In this document: one piece after another, positions 45,659-54,298 of the stretch | How positions within the stretch are numbered: position 1 is the stretch's first letter | Layout of the letters: each line of letters begins with the position of its first letter | Source: Novosphingobium hassiacum | GTDB lineage: Bacteria > Pseudomonadota > Alphaproteobacteria > Sphingomonadales > Sphingomonadaceae | Assembly: GCF_014196055.1 (NCBI RefSeq) | Contig: NZ_JACICY010000006.1 | Span: 124,001 to 188,000, forward strand | Reading direction: 5' to 3' | DNA length: 64,000 bases | Position numbers and translations under genes: made by a program | The notes under the pieces: generated by a model | The model's input: the letters and a program-made list of their open reading frames with translations, nothing else | Told to the model about the DNA's origin: nothing | The model's database searches: none

Positions 45659-45745
45659 GTGCTTCGACAAGCTCAGCATGAGCGGACTTGGTATGATCGC
45701 CCTATAAATCAAAATGACCCGCTCATCCTGAGCCTGTCGAAGCAC
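45659..45745. repeat. Inverted repeat, GTGCTTCGACAAGCTCAG family
   Basis: GTGCTTCGACAAGCTCAGCA (45659, 27 nt long) is the inverse of CCGCTCATCCTGAGCCTGTC (45719, 27 nt long), with only two mismatches. The roughly 33-bp spacer has no reading frame. This sequence type is a widely dispersed alphaproteobacterial repeat. It lies between the purC terminator and the M16 peptidase gene. Confidence 0.8.
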
Positions 45746-45807
45746 CTGCGCCCCCCCAGCCCCACGCACCATTGCACCCCGCGCCCCAACCGGGCACACC
45801 GCACGCA

Positions 45808-48651
45808 ATGATCTTCCGCCCCCTGCTCGCCCTCACCGCCGCCCTCAGCCTCGCCGCCTGCGCCGCGCAGCCCGCCAGCCTATCCAGCGCCCCCAGACCT
45901 ACATGGGCGTTCGAGCAGAGCGACCTTGCCCGCGACCCTGCGTTCCGTTTCGGTAAACTCGACAACGGCATGCGTTTCATCATCCGCCGCAACGCGACGC
46001 CTGTCGGCACCGCGCAAGTGCGCATGGACATCGCCACCGGCTCGCTCGACGAGCGCGAGAGCGAACGCGGCTTTGCCCACTTCGTCGAGCATATGGCCTT
46101 CAACGGCTCGAAGAATGTGCCCGAGGGCGAGATGATCAAGCTGCTCGAGCGCAACGGGCTTTCGTTCGGTGCGGATACCAACGCGCAGACCTCATTCGAG
46201 CAGACGTTGTACATGCTCGACCTGCCACGCGCCGATCCAAAGCTGCTCGACACCGCACTGATGCTGATGCGCGAGACCGCCAGCGAACTGACCATCGAGC
46301 CCGCAGCCGTGCAGCGCGAACGTGGCGTGGTGCTGTCCGAACTGCGCGACGGGCAAGGCTGGCAGCGCACCAATCTCGAAGACCAGCTCGCCTTCTTCTA
46401 TCCCGCCGCGACCTATCCCAAGCGCTTGCCCATCGGCACGGTCGAGGCGCTGAACGCCGCTACGGCCGACACGGTGAAATCGTTCTGGACGCGCGAATAC
46501 GTGCCTTCCAAAACCACCATCGTCATTGTCGGCGATTTCGATCCCGACACGGTGGAACAGGCCATCCGTGCCCGCTTTGCCGACTGGCAAGCCCGGCCCG
46601 AGACACCGCGCCCGGACGAAGGCAAGGTCCTTTCAAAGCAGAAGGGTGCCGCCGACATCCACCTCAACCCCTCGCTGTCAGAGCGCGTCACCGCCTCGCG
46701 CCACGGGCCGTGGCTGGATGAGCCCGACACCATCGCCAACCGCCGTCGCGACCTGTTGCGCCAGATCGGCTATGGCGTGATCAACCGCCGCTTCCAGCGC
46801 ATGACCCGCGTGGTCGATCCGCCGTTTCGTGGCGCGGGGCTCGGCACCAGCGAGGTGTTCAAGATCGGGCGCACCACCAATTTGATCGTCGATGCGGTGG
46901 ATGGCCAGTGGCAGCGCGGGTTCGCCGCCGCCGCAGGAACATACGCCCGCGCGATGGCGCGCGGCTTCACGCAGACCGAAATCGCCGAACAACTCGCCAA
47001 CATCCGCACCGGACTCGAAAACGCCGCTGCCGGATCGCAGACCCGCAGCCACGGCGCACTGGTCGGCGCGGCGCTCGCCCTGATCCGCGACGATCAGGTG
47101 CCGACCACGCCCGAATCCGGCCTCGCCCGATTCAACGCCTTTACCGCCAGCATCACACCCAAAGCGGTTATGGCGGCGCTAAAGAGCGAAGCTGTCCCGC
47201 TCAAAGCCCCGCTCATCCGCTTCCAGGGTCGCACCGCGCCTGCCGGCGGCACCGACGCACTGCGCAAGACCTGGGACAAGTCCACCCACGCCAAGGCTTC
47301 GGCAGGCGAAGTGCCCAACCCCGCTCCTTTCGCCTACACCGATTTCGGACCTGCCGGTGCGGTCGTCTCCGACGTTACCGAGCCGCTCTACGGCATCCGC
47401 CAGATCCGCTTCGCCAACAACGTGCGGCTCAACCTCAAGCGCACCGACCTTGCGCGCGACCGCGTCCAAGTGCGCATCCATGTCGATGGCGGCGAAATGC
47501 TCGATACCCTCGCCAACCCGCTCGCCACCGAGATGACCGGAGTTCTCGCGCGGGGGGGCTTGCGTCTCCACAGCGAGGATGACCTCCAGACCCTCCTTGC
47601 CGGTCGCTCGGTCGCCACAGGCCTGGGCGTCAGCGGCGACACCTTCGAAAGCAGCGTCACCACCACGCCGCGCGATCTGGCGCTGCAATTGCAGGTCTCC
47701 GCCGCGCTGCTCACCGACCCAGGCTATCGCCCTGAAGGCGAGACCGCCTACCGCCAGAACATCGCCAACTTCTTCGCACGCCTGCGCTCAAGCCCTGGCG
47801 ACGCACTGTCAAACTCGATTGGCGGCATCCTCTCGGACAACGACCCGCGCTTCACCCTCCAATCGCAGGACGCCTACACCTCGCTCAGCTACGACAAGTT
47901 GCGCGTATCCATCGCCGACCGTCTCGCCCATGGCGCAATCGAAATCGCCATCGTCGGTGACATCGACGAAGCCGCCGCCATCGCCGCCGTCGCACAAACC
48001 TTCGGTGCGCTCCCGACGCGGGAAGCCGAGTTCCGCCCATACACCGCCGAACGCCAGCGCAGATTCACCGCAAACCGCGGCCCCACCATCATCCGCCATA
48101 CTGGCGAGGCCAATCAGGCCATCGTCCGCAGCGTCTGGCCGACCCGCGACGATCGCGATCCGGTCGAGGCGATGGGTCTGGCATTACTCGCCGAGGTCGC
48201 CGGGATCGAAGTGCTGGACACGGTGCGCGAAAAGCTCGGCAAGGCGTACAGCCCCGGCGCGTCGAGCAGCCTCAGCCACGTCTGGCCCGGCTACGGCAGC
48301 TTTGCTGTCGCCGCCTCGGTCGACCTGGCAGACGTTGATGCCACGCGCACCGCGCTCGACGAGACCATGCGCGGGCTTGCCGCCGCCCCGGTCGATCCTG
48401 ATATCCTCCAGCGCGCTCGCGCGCCGATGCTCGAACGCATCGACAATTCGCTCAAGACCAATGGCGGGTGGATGAACCTCGCCGAACGCGCCCAGACTGA
48501 GCCCGATCGCCTCGCTCGTGCAAAATCCGCCCGCTCGCGCCTAGAAGCACTGACAGCCGCCGATCTGCAGAGGCTCGCCGCCCGCTACCTCACGCCGGAA
48601 CGGGCTGTGCAGGTTCTGGTCCTTCCCGAGGGTGGCGGGGCGGCTCATTAA
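45808..48651 (+). CDS. M16-family metallopeptidase (lipoprotein)
   Basis: The 947-aa protein is a pitrilysin-type zinc peptidase with two M16 units. I start at ATG 45808 (MIFRPLLALTAALSLAACAA), giving a lipoprotein signal with the lipobox LAAC; an earlier ATG (45772) adds 12 unlikely residues. The active inverted zinc motif is HFVEH (His91, Glu94, His95), with a downstream Glu in VVLSELRDG. The C-terminal M16 unit lacks HxxEH, as usual in these dimer-like proteins. It is an outer-membrane-linked periplasmic protease of unknown substrate. Confidence 0.92.
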   Translation: MIFRPLLALTAALSLAACAAQPASLSSAPRPTWAFEQSDLARDPAFRFGKLDNGMRFIIRRNATPVGTAQVRMDIATGSLDERESERGFAHFVEHMAFNGSKNVPEGEMIKLLERNGLSFGADTNAQTSFEQTLYMLDLPRADPKLLDTALMLMRETASELTIEPAAVQRERGVVLSELRDGQGWQRTNLEDQLAFFYPAATYPKRLPIGTVEALNAATADTVKSFWTREYVPSKTTIVIVGDFDPDTVEQAIRARFADWQARPETPRPDEGKVLSKQKGAADIHLNPSLSERVTASRHGPWLDEPDTIANRRRDLLRQIGYGVINRRFQRMTRVVDPPFRGAGLGTSEVFKIGRTTNLIVDAVDGQWQRGFAAAAGTYARAMARGFTQTEIAEQLANIRTGLENAAAGSQTRSHGALVGAALALIRDDQVPTTPESGLARFNAFTASITPKAVMAALKSEAVPLKAPLIRFQGRTAPAGGTDALRKTWDKSTHAKASAGEVPNPAPFAYTDFGPAGAVVSDVTEPLYGIRQIRFANNVRLNLKRTDLARDRVQVRIHVDGGEMLDTLANPLATEMTGVLARGGLRLHSEDDLQTLLAGRSVATGLGVSGDTFESSVTTTPRDLALQLQVSAALLTDPGYRPEGETAYRQNIANFFARLRSSPGDALSNSIGGILSDNDPRFTLQSQDAYTSLSYDKLRVSIADRLAHGAIEIAIVGDIDEAAAIAAVAQTFGALPTREAEFRPYTAERQRRFTANRGPTIIRHTGEANQAIVRSVWPTRDDRDPVEAMGLALLAEVAGIEVLDTVREKLGKAYSPGASSSLSHVWPGYGSFAVAASVDLADVDATRTALDETMRGLAAAPVDPDILQRARAPMLERIDNSLKTNGGWMNLAERAQTEPDRLARAKSARSRLEALTAADLQRLAARYLTPERAVQVLVLPEGGGAAH

Positions 48652-48692
48652 ACCTGACATTACGTGGGAGCGAAAAAGCGCGGACCAGAAAA

Positions 48693-48763
48693 CCCCCGTT
48701 CGTGTCGAGCGTAGTCGAGACACCGCGCGCCTGTGTCTCGACTACGCTCGACACGAACGGGGG
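48693..48763. repeat. Perfect 31-bp inverted repeat
   Basis: The arm CCCCCGTTCGTGTCGAGCGT (48693, 31 nt) is the exact inverse of the arm ending at 48763; the 9-nt loop is CGCGCGCCT. The core TCGTGTCGAGCGTAGTCGAG is a known type of dispersed repeat in proteobacterial genomes. It lies between the M16 gene and purS, both transcribed to the right. It has no T-run but could stop or stabilise the M16 transcript. Confidence 0.85.
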
Positions 48764-48892
48764 AGGGGATGAGGTCACGTGCCCTGCGCAAATGCCAGCT
48801 TCAAAAACCACTCGCGCCTTGCCCTTCGCGCCCGGCGGTTGCATAGGCCCGCGCAAGGATTCTCCGCTGGTTTCGTCCGAAAGGCTCCGTCG

Positions 48893-49126
48893 ATGAAGGT
48901 TCGCGTTCTGGTCACCCTCAAGAATGGCGTGCTCGACCCGCAGGGCCGCGCCATCCACCACGCGCTCGAAGGCCTCGGATTTTCGGGCGTTAACGATGTG
49001 CGCGCCGGTCGGGTCATCGAACTCGACGTTGCCGACACCACCTCGGATGAGCAACTCGACGACATGTGCCGCAAGCTGCTGGCCAACATGGTGATCGAGA
49101 ACTACCGCATCGAAAAGGCCGGCTGA
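48893..49126 (+). CDS. purS: FGAM synthase subunit PurS
   Basis: PurS is the small subunit of the three-part FGAM synthase. From ATG 48893 (AAAGG upstream) the product is 77 aa: MKVRVLVTLKNGVLDPQGRA, IHHALEGLGFSGVNDVRAGR, and a tail LLANMVIENYRIEKAG. The fold and length are typical. It starts 16 bp before purQ. The synthase subunit purL is not in the window. Confidence 0.95.
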   Translation: MKVRVLVTLKNGVLDPQGRAIHHALEGLGFSGVNDVRAGRVIELDVADTTSDEQLDDMCRKLLANMVIENYRIEKAG

Positions 49127-49141
49127 GCAGGAGCGCACGTC

Positions 49142-49819
49142 ATGGCCTTCACTTCCGCCGTCATCACTTTCCCCGGTTCAAACTGCGATCGCGACATGGC
49201 CGTTGCCATCGAGCAGGTCTGCGGCGGCACCGTCCACCGCGTGTGGCACGGCGATGCCGACCTGCCCGAGGGCCTCGATTTCATCGCCCTCCCCGGCGGC
49301 TTTTCCTATGGCGATTACTTGCGCTCGGGCGCCATGGCCGCGCGCTCGCCGGTAATGCAGGCTGTCGTCCGCGCGGCTGAACGCGGCGTGCCGGTGCTCG
49401 GCGTGTGCAACGGCTTTCAGGTCCTCACCGAGGCGGGCCTTCTGCCCGGCGCGCTGATGCGCAACGCCGGTATCCGCTTTGTCTGCCGCGATGTGCAATT
49501 GACGGTCGAGAACAACCAGTCGCTGTTCACCGCGGGCTACGACGCAGGCCAGCAGATCACGATCCCCGTCGCGCACCATGACGGCAACTATTTTGCCGAC
49601 GAAGCAACGCTCGACCGCATCGAAGGTCAGGGTCGCGTTGCATTCCGCTATGCCTCGCCGGTCAATGGCTCGGCACGCAATATCGCGGGCGTGCTGAACG
49701 ATCGCGGCAACGTTCTCGGCATGATGCCGCATCCCGAACGGATGATCGAAGCGGCACAGGGCGGCACCGACGGTCGCGCGCTGTTCGAAAGCGTCGTGCG
49801 CGGTCTGGTCGCGGCTTAG
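49142..49819 (+). CDS. purQ: FGAM synthase subunit PurQ (glutaminase)
   Basis: PurQ provides ammonia from glutamine to PurL. The 225-aa protein has the class I amidotransferase triad: Cys89 in [11 protein letters not shown] and His197-x-Glu199 in MMPHPERM. The N-terminal [15 protein letters not shown] and the [13 protein letters not shown] motif are as in other PurQ. AGGAG lies 8 nt upstream of the ATG. Its stop TAG overlaps the TAA of the convergent GGDEF/EAL gene by 3 bp. Confidence 0.97.
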   Translation: MAFTSAVITFPGSNCDRDMAVAIEQVCGGTVHRVWHGDADLPEGLDFIALPGGFSYGDYLRSGAMAARSPVMQAVVRAAERGVPVLGVCNGFQVLTEAGLLPGALMRNAGIRFVCRDVQLTVENNQSLFTAGYDAGQQITIPVAHHDGNYFADEATLDRIEGQGRVAFRYASPVNGSARNIAGVLNDRGNVLGMMPHPERMIEAAQGGTDGRALFESVVRGLVAA

Positions 49820-52179
49820 CTCGCCAGGCGCCGTGCCATCCGGTCAGGGCTGAACAGGGCCAGCGCATCGGTCGCGCTCATCGGGCGGCCGAAAAAGTAC
49901 CCTTGGATCTTCTTGCAACCGAGCTTGCGGATCATCGCCAATTCCGCCTCGGTCTCGACCCCCTCTGCGGTCGTCGACATCTCGAGGCTGTCGGCCATCG
50001 CAACGACGGCGCGGACGATCGCCAGGCTCTCCGGGTTGTCCTTGGCAGCGCCCTGCACGAAGCTGCGATCGACCTTGATCGTCGAAAAGCGCATCCGCCG
50101 CAGGTAGCCGAGCGAGGAATAGCCCGTCCCGAAATCGTCGAGCGCGACGCCGCAACCGATGCCCATCAGGTTCTCGAGCGTGCCTTGCGCGGTCGTCCCG
50201 TCACGCACGAAAATGCTCTCGGTCACCTCGATCTCCAGCCGGTGCGGCGGCAGACCGGTCGCTGACAGCGCGCCGACAACGGTCTCGGAGAAATACGGAT
50301 CGAGCAACTGTTCGCCGGAAACGTTGACCGCAATCTTGACATTGTCGGGCCAGTTCATCGCCTCGCGGCAAGCGGTGCGCAGGACCCATTCGCCGATGGG
50401 CACGATGAGCCGGGTGTCCTCGGCAAGTGGGATGAACTTCGCCGGGCTGACAAAGCCGTGCTCGGTGCTGGTCCAGCGCAGCAGCGCCTCGAAGCTCACC
50501 ACTTGTTCGGTGATGGCGTCGACCACTGGCTGGTAGACAACCGAAAATTCGTCGCGATCGAGCGCGTTGCGTAGCGAGAATTCGAGCTGGCGCCTTTCCT
50601 CGGCATGGGCGTGAAGCGATGGCTCGTACAGGCAGTGTCGCCCACCGCCGTCCTCCTTGGCGCGATACAGTGCGAGATCGGCATTGCGCAGCAGTGTCTC
50701 GACCGTCGCTCCGTCGCGCGGCCCGACGCCCGAACCGACGCTTGCGCCGACGTAAAGCGTGTGATGGTCGACGATATAAGGTTGCGAAAGCGTCGAGATG
50801 ATCGCCTGCGCCAATTCCTCCACGCGTTGGCCATCGGACGCATCCTGGATGATCACGCCGAATTCGTCGCCGCCCAGCCGACCGCACACTTCGTTGTCGC
50901 GCAGTATCAATTTCAACCGCTCGGACACCATCGCCAGCAATTGGTCGCCCACCAGATGACCGAGCGTATCGTTGACCGCCTTGAAGCGGTCGAGGTCGAT
51001 CATCAGGAACGCGCAGCAGCTACGCCATTTTTCAGCGTAACCCATCGCGTCACCGACCGCTTCGTTGAGCATCAGCCGGTTGGGCAGGCCGGTCAGCGTG
51101 TCGTAGCGCGCAAGATAGGCGATCTTCTCGGCGCTTTCGCGCTGTTCGGTGACGTCCGATCCGACACCACGGAAGCCGACGAACGCACCGTTATCATCCG
51201 TTTTGGGTGAGGCCGAGAGCTCCCACCAGCGATTGCTGCCGCGCAAGGTCACGCGGACCAGCAGGTTCGAAAAACTCTCGCGACGCTTGAGCCGCTCGGC
51301 CAGATCGTGGAGGCTGGGATGGAAGTGTCCCTTCTCCCAGGCATCGCCCGCAATGAGCTGGATCAGCGACTTTCCGTCGATATCCTCAGGGTCCTCGCCC
51401 AGTGCGAAGGCAAAGCGGGGACTGACCGAACGGACCCGGCGATTGGGGTCGACCTGCCACAGCCAGTCGGCGTCGCCCTCCTCGAACTCGCGCAGCAGCA
51501 ACGAGACCACCTCGCTTTTGTCGGCCATGCCAGCCTCGGCAACACGTGCACCCAGGAAGGTGCGCGCAGCTTCGACCGCGCCGACCGTCACGATCACGAC
51601 GAATGCCGTGGCAGCCACAGCCGACGTCAGTTCGCCCTCGAGCAGGAATACGCCGATCGACACCGTGCCGACGATGGCCGAGAACAGCACCGTGCCGAGC
51701 GGCATCGACGCGAACGTTACCGCCATGCCGGTCATCAGCATCGCGAGTATCGTCCACAGGGTCATTCGGTCGACAGCGTTTCCGAATGGCGCAAACAGCG
51801 CCATCGGAATGGCCCAGACCAGCGCGATGCAGACCGAGCTAACGGTCTGGCGATGCATCTCCCGACGACCGATCCGCCGCCGGTCCGCATCCAGCAAGGT
51901 CCGGTCGAACCGCGCCCCGGAAATGAGCACGCCGACCAGTACTGCCATCCACGCGACAAGCGCCACGGGATGAACGCGCGTCGCGAAAGTCTGGAGCACG
52001 AGCAGCGCCGCCATGCCGTGTCCGGCAAGACGCGCGAAAGACAGACGGGCGAGACGCGAATACTGCAGGCCGCGCAGCCGGCCCCAGTCTGCCCCTTCCG
52101 GGTCGTGCATGCCAATGACGGCAAGCAGCGGCAGCCTGGAAGGCGCGGCATCGACAACAGGAGAGAGGTTGAACGTCAC
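49816..52179 (-). CDS. PAS-GGDEF-EAL c-di-GMP signalling protein
   Basis: A 787-aa membrane protein that can make and/or hydrolyse c-di-GMP. An N-terminal multi-span region (about 60-210, five or six helices) is followed by a PAS domain (about 240-350, [20 protein letters not shown]). The GGDEF domain (about 365-520) has an intact [13 protein letters not shown] (GGDEF near 433-437). An EAL domain follows (from about 545) with the EALLRW signature, [14 protein letters not shown] and [10 protein letters not shown]. Both active-site motifs look complete, so the net activity is not predictable. It starts with GTG and is convergent with purQ. Confidence 0.93.
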   Translation of the reverse strand: MTFNLSPVVDAAPSRLPLLAVIGMHDPEGADWGRLRGLQYSRLARLSFARLAGHGMAALLVLQTFATRVHPVALVAWMAVLVGVLISGARFDRTLLDADRRRIGRREMHRQTVSSVCIALVWAIPMALFAPFGNAVDRMTLWTILAMLMTGMAVTFASMPLGTVLFSAIVGTVSIGVFLLEGELTSAVAATAFVVIVTVGAVEAARTFLGARVAEAGMADKSEVVSLLLREFEEGDADWLWQVDPNRRVRSVSPRFAFALGEDPEDIDGKSLIQLIAGDAWEKGHFHPSLHDLAERLKRRESFSNLLVRVTLRGSNRWWELSASPKTDDNGAFVGFRGVGSDVTEQRESAEKIAYLARYDTLTGLPNRLMLNEAVGDAMGYAEKWRSCCAFLMIDLDRFKAVNDTLGHLVGDQLLAMVSERLKLILRDNEVCGRLGGDEFGVIIQDASDGQRVEELAQAIISTLSQPYIVDHHTLYVGASVGSGVGPRDGATVETLLRNADLALYRAKEDGGGRHCLYEPSLHAHAEERRQLEFSLRNALDRDEFSVVYQPVVDAITEQVVSFEALLRWTSTEHGFVSPAKFIPLAEDTRLIVPIGEWVLRTACREAMNWPDNVKIAVNVSGEQLLDPYFSETVVGALSATGLPPHRLEIEVTESIFVRDGTTAQGTLENLMGIGCGVALDDFGTGYSSLGYLRRMRFSTIKVDRSFVQGAAKDNPESLAIVRAVVAMADSLEMSTTAEGVETEAELAMIRKLGCKKIQGYFFGRPMSATDALALFSPDRMARRLAS

Positions 52180-52249
52180 CTGCGAATAATTACAGATGAT
52201 TCATTATCCAATCGTAACCGACCAGTCGATCCGACGACAAATTTGACGC

Positions 52250-52285
52250 AAAACGGCCCGCCGCGTTCATGAACGCGACGGGCCG
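52250..52285 (-). terminator. Rho-independent terminator of the aceA operon
   Basis: On the minus strand CGGCCCG-tCGCGTT-CATG-AACGCG-gCGGGCCG forms a long, nearly perfect hairpin with a TTTT tail. It lies downstream of the 52-aa gene and upstream of the GGDEF/EAL gene, which is on the same strand, and so closes the aceA-small protein transcript. Confidence 0.85.
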
Positions 52286-52323
52286 AACTTTCCTCCCCAG
52301 GAAAGATCTTGAATGCTGGGAGG

Positions 52324-52482
52324 TCAGCGCCCCATCGCGCTGCCAAGTCGGTGGTACAGGTGCGAGAACTTCACCGATTCCGGCTGATCCTCGCTTGCTT
52401 TGAGATAGTGCAATACCGCTTCGCGGATCAGCTTGAAGTCCTCGGTCGAGAGGACCGCGCGGGCACGGGCTGGTTCAGCCAT
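52324..52482 (-). CDS. Conserved small protein downstream of aceA
   Basis: A 52-aa product (MAEPARARAVLSTEDFKLIR, then EAVLHYLKASEDQPESVKFS and HLYHRLGSAMGR). A strong AGGAGA ribosome site 8 nt before the ATG supports it as a real gene. The sequence is mostly helical with Asp/Glu and His. I do not recognise the family. It lies 77 bp after isocitrate lyase and shares its terminator, so it may help in the glyoxylate shunt or its control. Confidence 0.7.
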   Translation of the reverse strand: MAEPARARAVLSTEDFKLIREAVLHYLKASEDQPESVKFSHLYHRLGSAMGR

Positions 52483-52559
52483 TGTCAGTCTCCTTGGATC
52501 TTCGTGGCATGATTGCCGCGAATTGATGTCGCTATGCAGCGAACTGGTTCCCCGCTGCG

Positions 52560-54155
52560 CTATGCAGCAAATTGATTCATCGTGTTGGCAGCGCCGCCAG
52601 CCTTGAGCGCGGCTTCACCGGCGAAGTATTCCTTGTGATCGTCGCCGATGTCAGAGCCCGACATGTTCTGGTGCTTGACGCAGGCGATGCCCTGGCGAAT
52701 TTCGGCGCGCTGCACGTTCTTGACGTAGCCCAGCATGCCCTGCTCGCCGAAGTATTCGCGCGCCAGATTGTCGGTGCTCAGCGCGGCCGTGTGATAGGTC
52801 GGCAGCGTGATCAGGTGGTGGAAGATGCCCGCCTGTGCCGCTGAATCACGCTGGAACGTACGGATGCGCTCGTCGGCTTCGTCAGCCAGTGCGGTGCCGT
52901 CATAATCGACGCTCATCAGCTTGGCGCGATCAAAGGCACTGACGTCCTTGCCCGCTTCGACCCACGCATCGTAAACCTGCTGGCGGAAGTTGAGCGTCCA
53001 GTTGAAGCTTGGCGAGTTGTTGTAGACCAGCTTGGCGTTAGGAACGACTTCGCGGATGCGGTTCACCATGCCACCGATCTGGCCGATGTGCGGCTTTTCG
53101 GTCTCAATCCACAGCAGGTCCGCGCCGTTCTGCAGGCTGGCGATGCAGTCCATCACGCAGCGATCTTCGCCGGTTCCGGGACGGAACTGGAAGAGGTTCG
53201 AAGGCAGACGCTTGGGGCGCATCAGCTTGCCATCACGGGCAATCAGCACGTCGCCGTGGTTGAGGGCAGCCGCATCGACTTCGTCGCAATCGAGGAACGC
53301 GTTGTACTGGTCGGCAAGGTCGCCGGCTTCACGAGTGAACGCGATCTGCTTGGTCAGGCCAGCGCCGAGCGAGTCGGTGCGGGCAACGATCACGCCGTCA
53401 TCGACGCCGAGTTCGAGGAAGGCGTAACGGACAGCGCGGATCTTCGCGAGGAAGTCCTCGTGCGGGACGGTGACCTTGCCGTCCTGATGGCCGCACTGCT
53501 TTTCGTCGGAAACCTGGTTTTCGATCTGGATGCAGCAGGCACCAGCTTCGATGAACTTCTTGGCGAGCAGATAGGTCGCCTCGGCGTTGCCGAAACCTGC
53601 GTCGATGTCGGCGATGATCGGCACGACGTGCGTTTCGTACTCGTCGATCTTGTGCAGCAGGCGGTGGGTATTGACCGCATCGCCCGCAGCCTTGGCAGCG
53701 TCGAGATCGCGGAACAGCATGCCCAGTTCACGCGCATCGGCCTGCTTGAGGAAGGTGTAGAGTTCTTCGATCAGGTCGCTGACCGAGGTCTTCTCATGCA
53801 TCGACTGGTCCGGCAGCGGTCCGAATTCGCTACGCAGCGCTGCGACCATCCAGCCCGACAGGTAGAGGTAGCGGCCCTTGGTCGTGCCGAAATGCTTCTT
53901 GATCGAGATCAGCTTCTGCTGCCCGATAAAGCCGTGCCAGCAGCCGAGCGACTGGGTATAATTTGCTGGGTCCGCGTCGTAAGCCGCCATGTCGCGGCGC
54001 ATGATCTTGGCAGTATAGCGCGCGATATCGAGGCCGGTGTGGAAACGGTTCTGCAGGCGCATACGCGCGACTGACTGCGCGTCGATTCCGTCCCAGCTTT
54101 CGCTATAAGGAGCGATAGCCTTGCCCGCTTCGACGATGTTCTGGTGGTAGGTCAT
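52560..54155 (-). CDS. aceA: Isocitrate lyase (long, KQCGH type)
   Basis: Isocitrate lyase splits isocitrate to glyoxylate and succinate in the glyoxylate shunt. I start at ATG 54155 (MTYHQNIVEAG, 531 aa), which has GAGGGAA upstream. The active-site signature is DEKQCGHQDGK (about 219-229), with KQCGH instead of KKCGH; this is the longer subclass known from Pseudomonas and Acinetobacter. The substrate loop IADIDAGFGNAEATYLL and VYNNSPSFNW are also present. It is divergent from an ScfR/RamB-type regulator. Confidence 0.96.
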   Translation of the reverse strand: MTYHQNIVEAGKAIAPYSESWDGIDAQSVARMRLQNRFHTGLDIARYTAKIMRRDMAAYDADPANYTQSLGCWHGFIGQQKLISIKKHFGTTKGRYLYLSGWMVAALRSEFGPLPDQSMHEKTSVSDLIEELYTFLKQADARELGMLFRDLDAAKAAGDAVNTHRLLHKIDEYETHVVPIIADIDAGFGNAEATYLLAKKFIEAGACCIQIENQVSDEKQCGHQDGKVTVPHEDFLAKIRAVRYAFLELGVDDGVIVARTDSLGAGLTKQIAFTREAGDLADQYNAFLDCDEVDAAALNHGDVLIARDGKLMRPKRLPSNLFQFRPGTGEDRCVMDCIASLQNGADLLWIETEKPHIGQIGGMVNRIREVVPNAKLVYNNSPSFNWTLNFRQQVYDAWVEAGKDVSAFDRAKLMSVDYDGTALADEADERIRTFQRDSAAQAGIFHHLITLPTYHTAALSTDNLAREYFGEQGMLGYVKNVQRAEIRQGIACVKHQNMSGSDIGDDHKEYFAGEAALKAGGAANTMNQFAA

Positions 54156-54246
54156 GTCCGATTCCCTCACGCGGTATTCGATGTGTCTGATGGTGAGGTA
54201 ATCCGGGAAATCGTGGGGCGGAATGGGAAACGGCGTCATGTTGTCA

Positions 54247-54273
54247 AACTTTACAGAATATGCTTGTAAAGTT
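54247..54273. promoter_or_regulatory. Perfect palindromic operator candidate, aceA/ScfR spacer
   Basis: AACTTTACA-gaatatgct-TGTAAAGTT is a perfect 9-bp inverted repeat with a 9-nt spacer. It begins 92 bp upstream of aceA and ends 25 bp upstream of the regulator start. RamB-type regulators of acyl-CoA/acetate metabolism use AAACTTTGCAAA-like sites, and this half-site resembles that. It is probably the binding site of the adjacent regulator. Confidence 0.6.
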
Positions 54274-54298
54274 GTGCAGCTTGGACAGGATACCGTGA

